Of a stretch of 64,000 bases of DNA, positions 50,433-59,547 are shown piece by piece (position 1 is the first letter of the stretch; each line of letters begins with the position of its first letter). Source of the DNA: Asanoa siamensis (GTDB lineage: Bacteria > Actinomycetota > Actinomycetes > Mycobacteriales > Micromonosporaceae); contig NZ_BONE01000026.1 of assembly GCF_016862555.1 (NCBI RefSeq), forward strand, positions 1-64,000, given 5' to 3'. The position numbers were made by a program, and so were the translations under genes. The notes beneath the pieces are model-generated. The model was not told the DNA's origin. It was given only the letters and a program-made list of their open reading frames with translations, and did no database searches.

Positions 50433-50825
50433 ATGAAACTGGGCAACAACGAGGTCGAGCTGTTGGGCACGGCGCTGCCGCCGCTGCTCCCGGCCGGCTC
50501 GCACGTGATGACGGCGACGATCGAGCTGCCGCCGGGCGACCCGGGCTCACCGCCGCACCGGCACTCCGGTCCGGTGTTCGGCTACCTGCTCGACGGGGAG
50601 ATGATCTTCGAGCTGGAGGGCGAGCCGGAGCGGGTGATCAAGGCCGGCGAGGCGTTCTGGGAGCCGGGCGGCGACGTCATCCACTACCAGGCCGCCAACA
50701 ACCTGCCGGACCGGCCGACCACGTTCCTGGTCGTGATGGTCTGCGCGCCCGACCAGGAGATGCTCGTGCTGGTCGGCGCGGACGAGCTCGAAGCCCGGCG
50801 CCACCTGCGCGCCCCGCGGCCATGA
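50433..50825 (+). CDS. Cupin-domain protein
   Basis: This 130-aa cupin has PPHRHSGPVFGYLLDGEM (motif 1, metal ligands His-x-His and a later Glu/Gln-like site) and WEPGGDVIHYQAANN (motif 2). It is 16 bases after the ECF41 stop and overlaps the epimerase gene by 4 bases, so it belongs to the same transcript. The reaction is unknown. Confidence 0.85.
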   Translation: MKLGNNEVELLGTALPPLLPAGSHVMTATIELPPGDPGSPPHRHSGPVFGYLLDGEMIFELEGEPERVIKAGEAFWEPGGDVIHYQAANNLPDRPTTFLVVMVCAPDQEMLVLVGADELEARRHLRAPRP

Positions 50826-51643
50826 CCCGGGTCCTGCTCGCCGGTGCGACCGGCGTCATCGGGCGGCGGCTCGGGCCGTTGCTGGCCGCGCGCGGCCACG
50901 AGGTCGTCCCGCTCGCCCGCACCGGGCCGGGCGCCGTCGACCTGTTCGATCGCGACGGTGTCATGGCGGCCGTCGCCGCTGCCCGGCCGGACGTCGTCAT
51001 GCACCAGGTGACCACGCTCGCCTCGGGCGACCTCGCCGCCAACTCGCGGCTGCGGCAGGTCGGCACCCGCAACCTCGTCGACGCGGCGCTGGCGGCGGGC
51101 GTGCGGCGGATCGTGGCGCAGGGCATCGCCTGGGCGTACGAACCCGGCCTCGCGCCGGCGACCGAGGACACGCCGTTCGACGCCGGCGCCCCGGAACCGC
51201 GCCGGACCAGTGTGGCCGGTGTCGCGGCGCTCGAGGCGGCGGTGCGCGAGGCGCCCGAATGGGTCGTGCTGCGCTACGGGACGCTCTACGGCCCGGACAC
51301 CTGGTTCGCCCGTGGGGGCCTGATGGCGCAACGGGCGCCGGCCGGCGCGGTCCGGGCGGACGCCGACGTGAGCAGCCTGCTGCACGTCGACGACGCCGCC
51401 TCGGCCGCGGCCGAGGCGCTCGACTGGCCCAGCGGCGCGGTCAACGTCTGCGACGACGAGCCCGCGCCCGCCGCCGAGTGGGTGCCCGCGTTCTGCGCGG
51501 CGGTCGGTGTGCCCGCGCCACCCGTGTCGACCGGCGAGCGGCCGCACGCCTGGGCCCGCGGCGCCAGCAACCGCCACGCCCGCGAAGGACTCGGCTGGAA
51601 GCCCGCGTACCCGTCCTGGCGGACCGGGTTCGCCGGCCTGTGA
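50822..51643 (+). CDS. NAD(P)-dependent epimerase/dehydratase-like protein
   Basis: This 273-aa extended-SDR protein has the Rossmann motif LLAGATGVIGRRLGPLLAARG and a later YGTLYGP block, where the usual catalytic YxxxK is not obvious. Proteins like this are the E of the COE gene set near ECF41 sigma factors. It overlaps the cupin gene by 4 bases and is followed 11 bases later by the CrtC-like gene. Confidence 0.83.
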   Translation: MTRVLLAGATGVIGRRLGPLLAARGHEVVPLARTGPGAVDLFDRDGVMAAVAAARPDVVMHQVTTLASGDLAANSRLRQVGTRNLVDAALAAGVRRIVAQGIAWAYEPGLAPATEDTPFDAGAPEPRRTSVAGVAALEAAVREAPEWVVLRYGTLYGPDTWFARGGLMAQRAPAGAVRADADVSSLLHVDDAASAAAEALDWPSGAVNVCDDEPAPAAEWVPAFCAAVGVPAPPVSTGERPHAWARGASNRHAREGLGWKPAYPSWRTGFAGL

Positions 51644-51654
51644 GAGGAGGAGTC

Positions 51655-52785
51655 ATGCCGGACCGACTGGCCGTCATGAGCGACGACTACGAGCGTTTCG
51701 GGCTCGAGCGCGACGCCGTGCGGGAGTGGGAGGACGGCGCCCGCACCGACGGGCGGGCGGGAACCTACGAGTGGTGGTACTTCGACGCCCACCTCGACGA
51801 CGGCGCGAAGGTCGTCGTGGTGTTCATGAACAAGGACCTCAGCGCGACCGGCGGCGGCCTCGCCCCGCAGCTTCGGGTCAATGTGGACCTGCCCGACGGC
51901 ACCACGAGCAACCACACGATCGCGGTCCCCGCTGCGCAGTGGTCGGCGCTGCGCGGGCGCACCGACGTGCGGATGTGGCCCGGCAACCACTTCACCGGGT
52001 ACGGCCTGCGCGACTACCGGATCGAAGCGACCGCCGGTGACGTCCAGGTCGACCTCACGCTGACCGCCGACGTGCCCGCCTGGCGCCCGGCGACCGGGCA
52101 CATGCTCTTCGGGCCGGTGCGGGACCTGGAGTTCAGCTGGCTGCCCGCCGTGCCGCAGGGCACCGTCCGCGGCTCGTACACCGTCGCGGGTGTCCGGCAC
52201 GACGTCACCGGGGTCGGCTACCACGACCACAACTGGGGCAACGTCGGCCTGCTGAAGATCGTCAACGACTGGTACTGGGGGCGCGGGCAGGCCGGGCCGT
52301 ACACGGTGATCGCGTCGTTCATCACCGCGACGGCCACGTACGGCTTCCACGAGATCCCGATCTTCATGCTGGCCCGCGACGGCCGGATCATCGGCGACGA
52401 CCCGGCGAAGCTGACGTTCGAGCGGCAGGACGTCTACACGGATCCGAAGACCGGCAAGCCCGTGGCCGGGATCGTCCGCTACACCTACGTCGACGGGCCC
52501 GACACCTACGTCGTGACCTTCGACCGGGAGCGCGACCTCGTCCGCAACCCGCTCACCGGCGACCTGCCGTGGTGGAAGCGGGCCGCGGCCCGGCTGGCCC
52601 GGTTCGACGGCGCCTACCTGCGCTTCGCGGGCGTGCTCACGATCGCGCACCACCGCGACGGCCGGCTGGTCGAGCAGGTCGCCGACGAGGCGATCTGGGA
52701 GCTGATGTACTTCGGCCGCGCCCGGCCGGAGCGCGCCGGAACGCCCGCTGTCAGCGCTTCCGCCACCGCGGATCGCGTCCGCTGA
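51655..52785 (+). CDS. CrtC/AttH-like lipocalin-fold protein (hydroxyneurosporene synthase family)
   Basis: This 376-aa protein has the signature EWWYF at 39-43 and YHDHNWGN in the second half. These mark the carotenoid 1,2-hydratase / AttH family with two lipocalin-like barrels. In phototrophs the enzyme hydrates carotenoids; in actinobacteria the role is unclear. AGAGGAGGAGT directly before the ATG gives it a very strong ribosome site. It ends the ECF41-cupin-epimerase unit and overlaps the convergent DinB-like gene by 35 bases. Confidence 0.82.
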   Translation: MPDRLAVMSDDYERFGLERDAVREWEDGARTDGRAGTYEWWYFDAHLDDGAKVVVVFMNKDLSATGGGLAPQLRVNVDLPDGTTSNHTIAVPAAQWSALRGRTDVRMWPGNHFTGYGLRDYRIEATAGDVQVDLTLTADVPAWRPATGHMLFGPVRDLEFSWLPAVPQGTVRGSYTVAGVRHDVTGVGYHDHNWGNVGLLKIVNDWYWGRGQAGPYTVIASFITATATYGFHEIPIFMLARDGRIIGDDPAKLTFERQDVYTDPKTGKPVAGIVRYTYVDGPDTYVVTFDRERDLVRNPLTGDLPWWKRAAARLARFDGAYLRFAGVLTIAHHRDGRLVEQVADEAIWELMYFGRARPERAGTPAVSASATADRVR

Positions 52786-53317
52786 CCGCGAGCACGGCCG
52801 CGAACGGTCCCGCGTCCGGGGCGACCGGGACCGGATCGGCGAAGATGCCACGGGCGCGGCCCTGCTCGACCATCTCGGCCATGAACCGGGTGGTCAGCTC
52901 GACGGTGCCCGGCTCGGGCGCGTAGTCCTGGCCGGTCGCCCGGGCCAGGTCCCAGCCGTGGATCGTGAGGTCGGCGGCCAGCATCGAGGCGACCGCGGCC
53001 GGCGGCATCTCGTACGCGCCCAGGGTGATCGGGCCCGCCGGCGGCTCCGCCCAAGCGGCCCGCGCGTCGGCGGCGTCGGTGTCGAAGCGGTCCGCGAACT
53101 CCGGGTCCATCAGCTCCGCGGCCCACAGCTCGCCCGGCACCGGCCCGCCGCGCCCGGCCAGCGCCAGCGCGCTGCCCACCTGGAGCAGGTGGTTGACCAG
53201 CGTGCGCACGTCCCACTGCGCGCACGGCGTCGGCGCGGCCAGGTCGGCCGGGGTCACGGCGCGCAGCACGGCGCCCGTACGCCCGGTCGCGTCGGAGATC
53301 ACGGAGTCGAGGTGCAT
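52751..53317 (-). CDS. TIGR03086-type DinB-fold metal-binding protein
   Basis: This 188-aa protein has the family start SVISDATGRTGAVLRAVTPA then PTPCAQWDVRTLVNHLLQVG and the second motif TIHGWDLARATG. The His residues are metal ligands in the mycothiol-dependent maleylpyruvate-isomerase-like DinB fold. The specific reaction is unknown. It is divergent from the AraC gene with 63 bases between starts. Confidence 0.85.
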   Translation of the reverse strand: MHLDSVISDATGRTGAVLRAVTPADLAAPTPCAQWDVRTLVNHLLQVGSALALAGRGGPVPGELWAAELMDPEFADRFDTDAADARAAWAEPPAGPITLGAYEMPPAAVASMLAADLTIHGWDLARATGQDYAPEPGTVELTTRFMAEMVEQGRARGIFADPVPVAPDAGPFAAVLAVSGRDPRWRKR

Positions 53318-53380
53318 GGGGACCACGCTAGGCCGACGGCCGGTGCCGGGGCTTGAACAAACGCGACATAGCCTGGGCGG

Positions 53381-54175
53381 ATGCCGGGGATCCTGCACGC
53401 CGGGCGGGCGCACCGGGCGTTCCGGTTCAGCACCCGGGCGCCGGCCGCCGCGCTCGCGCCCTACGTCGCGCACTACTGGATCATCCACTGGGACCTGCGC
53501 GGGCAGGCGCCGCACGAGCAGGCGGTGCTCACGTACCCGGCCGTGAACGTCACCTTCCTGCCCGGCCGCTGCCGCGTCACCGGCGTGCCCCGCGGCCGGT
53601 TCACCGAGGTGCTGACCGGCACCGGGCGGGTGTTCGGCGTGCGGTTCCGGCCGACCGGGTTCCGCCCGTTCCTCGGCGCGCCCGTAGCCACGATCACCGA
53701 CCGCTTCCTGCCGGTCGACGAGGTGTTCCCCGACCTGGCCGCCGACGCGGTCCTGGCCGCTTCCGACGCGGACGCCGCGGCGCTGCTCGACGGGTTCCTC
53801 ACCGCGCGCGCCCCGGCCGAGCCGGACCCGGCCGCGCGCACCGTCGAGGCGATCGCCGCCCGGGCCGCCGAGGACCCGGCCGTCACCCGGGTCGACCACC
53901 TCGTCGACGCGTTCGGTGTGGGCGCGCGGACGATGCAGCGCCTCTTCGCCGACCACGTCGGCGTCGGCCCGAAGTGGGTGATCCGCCGGTACCGCCTGCA
54001 CGAGGCGGCCGCCGCGGCCGCGGAGCGCGGCGAGAACCTCGACGTGGGCGCCCTGGCCGCCCGCCTCGGCTACGCCGACCAGGCCCACCTGACCCGGGAC
54101 TTCACGGCCGTGGTGGGCGAGCCGCCGGCCCGCTACGCGCGTGCCCAGCCCGGCGCCGCGCCGGGGCCGGAGTAG
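53381..54175 (+). CDS. AraC-family regulator with N-terminal DUF6597-like domain
   Basis: This 264-aa protein has an N-terminal ligand domain (HYWIIHWDLRG, PAVNVTFLPG) as in DUF6597-type AraC proteins. The C-terminal double HTH has LVDAFGVGARTMQRLFADHV and LAARLGYADQAHLTRDFTAV. It probably controls itself or the divergent DinB-fold gene. The NAD-binding protein gene starts 10 bases after its stop. Confidence 0.86.
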   Translation: MPGILHAGRAHRAFRFSTRAPAAALAPYVAHYWIIHWDLRGQAPHEQAVLTYPAVNVTFLPGRCRVTGVPRGRFTEVLTGTGRVFGVRFRPTGFRPFLGAPVATITDRFLPVDEVFPDLAADAVLAASDADAAALLDGFLTARAPAEPDPAARTVEAIAARAAEDPAVTRVDHLVDAFGVGARTMQRLFADHVGVGPKWVIRRYRLHEAAAAAAERGENLDVGALAARLGYADQAHLTRDFTAVVGEPPARYARAQPGAAPGPE

Positions 54176-54185
54176 CGTCGCGGGT

Positions 54186-54833
54186 ATGAGGATCGTCATC
54201 GCCGGCGGCCACGGGCAGGTGGCCCGGCTGCTCAACCGGCGGCTCGCCGACAGCGGCCACACGGTCGTGGGCATCATCCGCAACCCCGCGCACACCGCCG
54301 ACGTGGTGGCGTCCGGGGCCGAGCCCGTCGTCCTCGACCTGGAGAAGGTGTCCCGCGAGGACGTGGCCGCCGCCCTGGACGGCGCGGACGCGGCCGTGTT
54401 CGCCGCCGGCGCCGGCCCGGGCAGCGGCCCGGCTCGCAAGTGGACGGTCGACCGGGACGCCTGCGTCCTGCTCGCCGCGGCGGCGGCCGCGGCCGGCGTG
54501 CGCCGGTTCGTGGTGCTCTCCGCGATCGGCGCCGACGACTTCGACCCGTCCCTCGACGACGACTTCGAGGTCTACCTGGAGGCGAAGAGCGCGGCCGATG
54601 CCGCGGTCCGCGGCAGCGACCTGGACTGGACGATCCTGCGCCCGGACGGCTTCACCGACAAGCCCGGCACCGGGAAGGTGACGGTCGGCGAGACGGTCGC
54701 CCGGGGCAGCATCCCCCGCGCCGACGTGGCCGCGTCGATCGCCGCGGTCCTGACCGGCAACCTGGCCGTGCGCCGGCAGTTCGAGGTCACCGGCGGAGAC
54801 ACACCGATCGACGAGGCGATCGGCGCTCTCTAG
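54186..54833 (+). CDS. NAD(P)-binding protein (atypical SDR, YwnB-like)
   Basis: This 215-aa protein has the Rossmann motif RIVIAGGHGQVARLLNRRLA and the NmrA-like FVVLSAIGADDFDP and WTILRPDGFTD blocks. These atypical SDR proteins bind NAD(P) and often act as redox sensors or reductases. It directly follows the AraC gene. It converges with the AI-2E gene, with 4 bases between stops. Confidence 0.85.
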   Translation: MRIVIAGGHGQVARLLNRRLADSGHTVVGIIRNPAHTADVVASGAEPVVLDLEKVSREDVAAALDGADAAVFAAGAGPGSGPARKWTVDRDACVLLAAAAAAAGVRRFVVLSAIGADDFDPSLDDDFEVYLEAKSAADAAVRGSDLDWTILRPDGFTDKPGTGKVTVGETVARGSIPRADVAASIAAVLTGNLAVRRQFEVTGGDTPIDEAIGAL

Positions 54834-54837
54834 CTCC

Positions 54838-56166
54838 TCAGCGCGGGGCGGGGTCGGCCGGCAGCTCCACCGTGGACGACTCCGGCTCGTCGTCGTCCGT
54901 CACGTCGTCGTCCTTCTCGTCGTCGTCCTCCCCCGCCGGCTCCGTGCCCGGTGGCTCGTGGTCCGGCGTCGGCTCGCCCGTCGGATGCTCGACGAGATAG
55001 CGGACCGCGGTGTTGGCCACGGCCAGGATCGGCACGGCCACCAGACCACCGACGATGCCGCCGACCACGACACCGGTCGCGATCGCGAGGATCACGGCGA
55101 GCGGGTGCAACGCGACCGCCCGCCCCATGATCAGCGGCTGCAGCACGTGCCCTTCGAGTTGCTGCACCCCGATCACGATGGCCAGCACGATCAGCGCGCT
55201 GATCGGCCCCTGGGTGACCAGGGCGACCAGCACCGCCACGGCCCCGCTGACCGTCGCACCGATCACCGGGATGAAGGCGCCGAGGAACACCAGCGCCGCC
55301 AGCGGCAGGGCGAGCGGGACCCCCATCACCGCCAGGCCGATGCCGATGCCGACCGCGTCGATGAACGCCACGAGCACGGTGGCCCGCACGTACGAGACGA
55401 GCGTGTGCCACGAGTAGTGCCCGGCCCGGGCCACCGGCACCCGCGCGCCCCGCGGCAGCAGCCGGCACAGGAAGGTCCAGATCGACTCGCCGTCGCGCAG
55501 GTAGAAGAAGAGCGTGAAGAGCACCAGGAAGAACCCCGTGACGACCTCGCCGACCGTGGTCGCCGTGCTCAGCGCCCCGGTGGCCAGGCTGTCCCGGTTG
55601 TCCATGAACTGCCGCTGCAACTGCTCGATCGCGTCGTTGACCTGGGCCTGCGAGAGGTGCAGCGGGCTGTTCGCCAGCCAGGTCTGCACCTCGTCGATGC
55701 CCTGCCCGACCTGGTCCGAGAGGTCGTCGAACTGCGAGATGAACGTCTGCACGATCAGGCTGAGCCCACCGAAGACGACGATCAGCCCGCCGAGCAGCAC
55801 CAGCGCGGCCGCCAGCGACCTGTTCATCCCGCGGCGGCGCATGGCCGCCGCGACCGGCTCGAGCAACGCCGCGAGCAGGATCGCCACGACCACGGGAATC
55901 AGCACGATCCGGAGAATCCCCATGACCCGGAGCAACAGGTACGCGGCCGCGACGAACAGCACGATCCGCCAGGCCCACGCGCCCGCCACCCGGATGCCCC
56001 GGGGTATCCCGTCGTCGATCGACGGCTGCTTGTCGACCAGCACCACCGGCGGCGGTGCGGGCGGCGCCAGCCGCTGGTTCGGGGTGAACGGCGGCGGTCC
56101 ACCCCGCCGCCCGGCGGTGCTCAAGCTGCTGCGCGCCCGCTGCCGGACGGAGTCGACCCACGTCAT
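54838..56166 (-). CDS. AI-2E family transporter
   Basis: This protein of about 442 aa has seven to eight hydrophobic helices and the AI-2E/TqsA/PerM family blocks. These include LVVFGGLSLIVQTFISQFDD (in part) and the GVQQLEGHVLQPLIMGRAVALHPL region. Family members export small molecules or act as sodium/proton antiporters. The C-terminal 45 residues form a very acidic tail (EDDDEKDDD). The ATG at 56166 and a GTG 6 bases upstream are both possible starts. Confidence 0.85.
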   Translation of the reverse strand: MTWVDSVRQRARSSLSTAGRRGGPPPFTPNQRLAPPAPPPVVLVDKQPSIDDGIPRGIRVAGAWAWRIVLFVAAAYLLLRVMGILRIVLIPVVVAILLAALLEPVAAAMRRRGMNRSLAAALVLLGGLIVVFGGLSLIVQTFISQFDDLSDQVGQGIDEVQTWLANSPLHLSQAQVNDAIEQLQRQFMDNRDSLATGALSTATTVGEVVTGFFLVLFTLFFYLRDGESIWTFLCRLLPRGARVPVARAGHYSWHTLVSYVRATVLVAFIDAVGIGIGLAVMGVPLALPLAALVFLGAFIPVIGATVSGAVAVLVALVTQGPISALIVLAIVIGVQQLEGHVLQPLIMGRAVALHPLAVILAIATGVVVGGIVGGLVAVPILAVANTAVRYLVEHPTGEPTPDHEPPGTEPAGEDDDEKDDDVTDDDEPESSTVELPADPAPR

Positions 56167-56281
56167 GCGCACTGCGTTGCCCCGCGCGGACGCTCGGGAA
56201 ACCCCATGATGCGGTTGACCGCACCGGGACCGGGTGGGCCGCCCGGTCGTCCGGCCCGCCGCACGCCGGAAGGCTGGTCAC

Positions 56282-57019
56282 ATGGACGACACACCGGTGA
56301 TGGCGGAGGGGTTGGGCCGGCGGTACGGCGGGCGGCTGTGGGCGTTGCGGGACGTCTCGCTGGCCGTACCGGCGGGGCGGTTCGTGGCGGTGATGGGCGC
56401 GACCGGCTCCGGCAAGAGCACGCTGCTGCACTGCCTGGCCGGCCTGGACCGGCCCACCGCCGGGCGGGTGCGGCTGGCCGGCCGCGACATCGCCCGGCTG
56501 CGGGAGGCGGCGCTGACCCGGTGGCGCCGCGACCGGGTGGGCTTCGTGTTCCAGTCCTACAACCTGCTGTCGGCGCTGACCGTCGCCCGCAACGTGCTGC
56601 TGCCCGCGCGGCTGGGCGGCCCGCGGATCAGCGCCGGCGACCTCGCGGCGATGCTCGACGCCGTGGGCCTGGGCGGGATGGGCGACCGGCCGGTCGGTGA
56701 CCTGTCCGGCGGCCAGCGCCAGCGGGTCGCGGTGGCCCGGGCCCTGGTCACCCGGCCCGCGGTCGTGTTCGCCGACGAGCCGACGGGCGCGCTCGACCCG
56801 ACCACCGGCGGCCAGGTGCTCCGGCTGCTGCGGGCCGCGGCCGTCCGCGACGGCGTGACCGTGGTGATGGTCAGCCACGATCCTGTCGCGGCGGCGCACA
56901 GCGACCGGTTGCTGCTGCTGCGCGCCGGCCGGCTGGTCGCCGACACCCCCACGCCGGACGCGCCCGCCATCGCGGACCTGCTGCGCGGCGTGACCGACCA
57001 GGCACCGGTGCCCGCGTGA
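56282..57019 (+). CDS. ABC transporter ATP-binding protein (MacB/LolD type)
   Basis: This 245-aa protein has Walker A GATGSGKST, the signature LSGGQRQRVAVARAL, Walker B VVFADEPTGALD and a switch His in VSHDPVA. It is the motor of a MacB/LolD-like (type VII) transporter that moves peptides or lipoproteins by mechanotransmission. It is coupled to the permease gene by a 4-base GTGA overlap and begins the exporter/two-component cassette. Confidence 0.92.
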   Translation: MDDTPVMAEGLGRRYGGRLWALRDVSLAVPAGRFVAVMGATGSGKSTLLHCLAGLDRPTAGRVRLAGRDIARLREAALTRWRRDRVGFVFQSYNLLSALTVARNVLLPARLGGPRISAGDLAAMLDAVGLGGMGDRPVGDLSGGQRQRVAVARALVTRPAVVFADEPTGALDPTTGGQVLRLLRAAAVRDGVTVVMVSHDPVAAAHSDRLLLLRAGRLVADTPTPDAPAIADLLRGVTDQAPVPA

Positions 57020-58326
57020 GGGCCGGGATCGCGGCCCAGGCGCTGCGCGCGCACCGCTGGGCCTTCGTCGGGCCGGCGAGCACGCAAACGGTCGCCGCCA
57101 CCGTGCTGACCGCGACCCTGACCACGGCGCTGGCGCTGCGGGACCACCCCGCGGCCGAGATCTCGGAGGCGATGGTCGCCTTCGCCGCGATCGCCGGCTA
57201 CCTCACGGTGCTGCTGGTCGGCATCACCATGAACGCCGCGATCGCCCAGCAGTCCGGCGACATCGCGCTGCTCCGCGCGGTCGGCGCGACCCCGGGCCGG
57301 ATCCGCCGCGCTGTCGCCGTGGAGGCGGCCGCGATCGCGCTGCCCGCCGGGGTCGTCGGCCACCTGCTCGGCCTGGCCGCGGGCCGGGAATGGCTGGGCG
57401 CCCTGGCCGCGCACGGGCTGGCCCCCGCGGACGTCCGGTTCGCGGTTGTGCCGTGGCTGCTCGCGCCGGTGCTCGGCGTGCTCGTCGTCACCTCGGTGCT
57501 CGGCGCGCTGGTCGCGGCGATCCGGCCCGCGCGGGCCCGGCCCGCCGTCGCGCTCGCCGACGTGGCGACCCGCCGGCCCCGGTTCACCGCGGTCCGGGTC
57601 GGCCTGGGACTGGCGCTGGTGGCCGCCGGCGTGACGCTGTCGGTCTTGATCGCGGACCGTGCGGCGGAGGCCGCCGACGACGCCGCGTTCTTCGTCATGC
57701 TCTCGCTCTGTGTGGGCGTCGGCCTGCTCGGCCCGGTCGTGCTGCGGGCGGCCATCGCCGTGACCCGCCCCCTGACCGGTCTCGCCGGCACCGGGCGGCT
57801 CGCCGCCGACAACGTGGCGGTGCTGTCCCGGGCGCTGTCGGGTGCCCTGGTGCCGCTGGTGCTGGCGGTCGCGTTCGCCGCGGTCAAGGTCGCGGCGCAC
57901 ACGACGGCCACGCACGTCACGGGCCGCGCCGGGCCGGCGGCCGAGGTCTGGCTGGACGCTGCCGGCACCGGCGTCTACTGCCTGTTCGCCGCCGTCGCGG
58001 CGGTCAACACGCTGGCCACCGTCGTGGTCGGGCGCCGGCGCGACCTGGCGACGCTGCGCCTGGCCGGCGCCACGCGCGGGCGGGTGCTGGCCGTCGTGAT
58101 CTGCGAAGCTGGCATCGTGACCGGCACCGCGCTCGCCCTCGCCACCGCCGTGGCGGGCGTGACGCTGGTGCCGATCGTCCACTCCGGACTCGGCACCTGG
58201 GTGCCCTACCTTCCGCCCGCCGCCTGGGTGACCGGCATCCTCGCGGCCGCCGCGGTCGTGGCGGCCGGCACGGTCCTGCCGGCCGCGTTGTCGACCCGCG
58301 GCCGGCCGGTCGAGGCGCTCGCTTGA
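57016..58326 (+). CDS. FtsX-like ABC permease
   Basis: This 436-aa protein has two FtsX halves: QQSGDIALLRAVGATPGRIR at about residues 76-95 and VVGRRRDLATLRLAGATRGR at about 337-356. Each is followed by helices and together they give about eight membrane segments. Such permeases work with MacB-type ATPases in bacteriocin or antibiotic-peptide resistance and lipoprotein transport. The stop overlaps the histidine kinase start by 4 bases (TTGA). Confidence 0.88.
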   Translation: MRAGIAAQALRAHRWAFVGPASTQTVAATVLTATLTTALALRDHPAAEISEAMVAFAAIAGYLTVLLVGITMNAAIAQQSGDIALLRAVGATPGRIRRAVAVEAAAIALPAGVVGHLLGLAAGREWLGALAAHGLAPADVRFAVVPWLLAPVLGVLVVTSVLGALVAAIRPARARPAVALADVATRRPRFTAVRVGLGLALVAAGVTLSVLIADRAAEAADDAAFFVMLSLCVGVGLLGPVVLRAAIAVTRPLTGLAGTGRLAADNVAVLSRALSGALVPLVLAVAFAAVKVAAHTTATHVTGRAGPAAEVWLDAAGTGVYCLFAAVAAVNTLATVVVGRRRDLATLRLAGATRGRVLAVVICEAGIVTGTALALATAVAGVTLVPIVHSGLGTWVPYLPPAAWVTGILAAAAVVAAGTVLPAALSTRGRPVEALA

Positions 58327-59546
58327 CCGCCGTCCTGCTCGCCCCGTTCACGCCGCGGACCTGGCGGATGGTGGGCTACGCGCTCACCAGCCTGCTGCTC
58401 GCGGTGCCGGCCTTCCTGGTGCCGGTCGCGCTGGTCGTCGCGGCGCCGCTGGCGTTACTCGGCGTCGGGCTGCCGCTGCTGGTCGGGGTGCTGCTGCTGG
58501 CCCGGCACCTGCCGGGCTGGTTCGGGTCGGCGGCCCGGCCGCTGCTGGGCTGGGACCTGCGCCCGGCACCGCCGCTGGCCGGCCGCACGGTGCTCGCCCG
58601 GGTCCGCGAGGTGCTGGTCGACGGGCGGGCCTGGCGCGCCGCCGTCTACGCGTTCGTCAAGGTGCCCCTGGCGGGCGTCACCGCGTACCTGACCCTGCTC
58701 GGCGCGCTGTTCGGCGCGCTGCTGCTCACCTCGCCGGTGTGGTGGGCCACGGGGGTCGACGACCTGGCACCGCTCGGCGTCGACAGCGGGCTCGACGCGA
58801 CCTACCTGACCCTGGCCGGCGCCGGCGCGCTGCTGCTGTTCCCGTGGGTCCTGCGCGGGCTGGTGGCCGTCGACGGCGTCCTCGCCTCACTGCTGCTCGG
58901 GCCCGGGCCGGCCGCGGAGCGGATCGACGAGCTGGTGGCCGGCCGGGCCGCGCTCACCGCCGGCGCCGCGGGCACGCTGCGCCGGCTGGAGCGCGACCTG
59001 CACGACGGCACGCAGGCCCGGCTGGTGGCGCTGGGGATGACGCTGGCCCGGGTCGAGAAGCGGCTCGAGCCCGCCGACGACGAGGTGGCCGCGCTGGTCG
59101 GCGGCGCGCGGACGGCCGTCACCGAGGCGCTCGACGAGCTGCGGGACATCGTGCGCGGCATCCACCCGCCCGCCCTGGACGCCGGGCTGCCCACCGCGCT
59201 GAGCACACTGGCCGCGCGCAGCGGGCTGCCGGTCGCGGTCTCGGTCGAGCTGGACCGGCCGGTGCCGCCGGAGGCCGCCACGACGCTCTACTTCACGGCG
59301 GCCGAGCTGCTCAGCAACGCCGCCCGCCACGGTCGGGCGCGGGCGGCGACGCTGTCCCTCACCCGCGCGGACGGTTGGTTACGGTTGGTCGTGACCGACG
59401 ACGGCCGCGGTGGCGCGGCACCTTCCAGCACCGGTACGGGCCTGCGCGGCCTCGCCGAACGGGCCCGGGCCCTCGACGGGCGGTTCGAGGTCGACAGCCC
59501 CGACGGCGGGCCGACCGTCGTCACCGTGCGGCTGCCGGCGGCCTGA
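58323..59546 (+). CDS. Sensor histidine kinase (NarL-partner type)
   Basis: This 407-aa kinase has about four to five hydrophobic segments in residues 15-190. A HisKA_3 domain follows with RRLERDLHDGTQARL (His227), then a HATPase with SNAARHGRARAA and DDGRGGA. It should phosphorylate the LuxR-type regulator that follows. The TTG start overlaps the permease stop by 4 bases; an ATG at 58368 is the alternative. It contains two TTA leucine codons (58455 and 59379), rare in such genomes, so translation may depend on a rare tRNA. Confidence 0.87.
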   Translation: MTAVLLAPFTPRTWRMVGYALTSLLLAVPAFLVPVALVVAAPLALLGVGLPLLVGVLLLARHLPGWFGSAARPLLGWDLRPAPPLAGRTVLARVREVLVDGRAWRAAVYAFVKVPLAGVTAYLTLLGALFGALLLTSPVWWATGVDDLAPLGVDSGLDATYLTLAGAGALLLFPWVLRGLVAVDGVLASLLLGPGPAAERIDELVAGRAALTAGAAGTLRRLERDLHDGTQARLVALGMTLARVEKRLEPADDEVAALVGGARTAVTEALDELRDIVRGIHPPALDAGLPTALSTLAARSGLPVAVSVELDRPVPPEAATTLYFTAAELLSNAARHGRARAATLSLTRADGWLRLVVTDDGRGGAAPSSTGTGLRGLAERARALDGRFEVDSPDGGPTVVTVRLPAA

Positions 59547-59547
59547 G

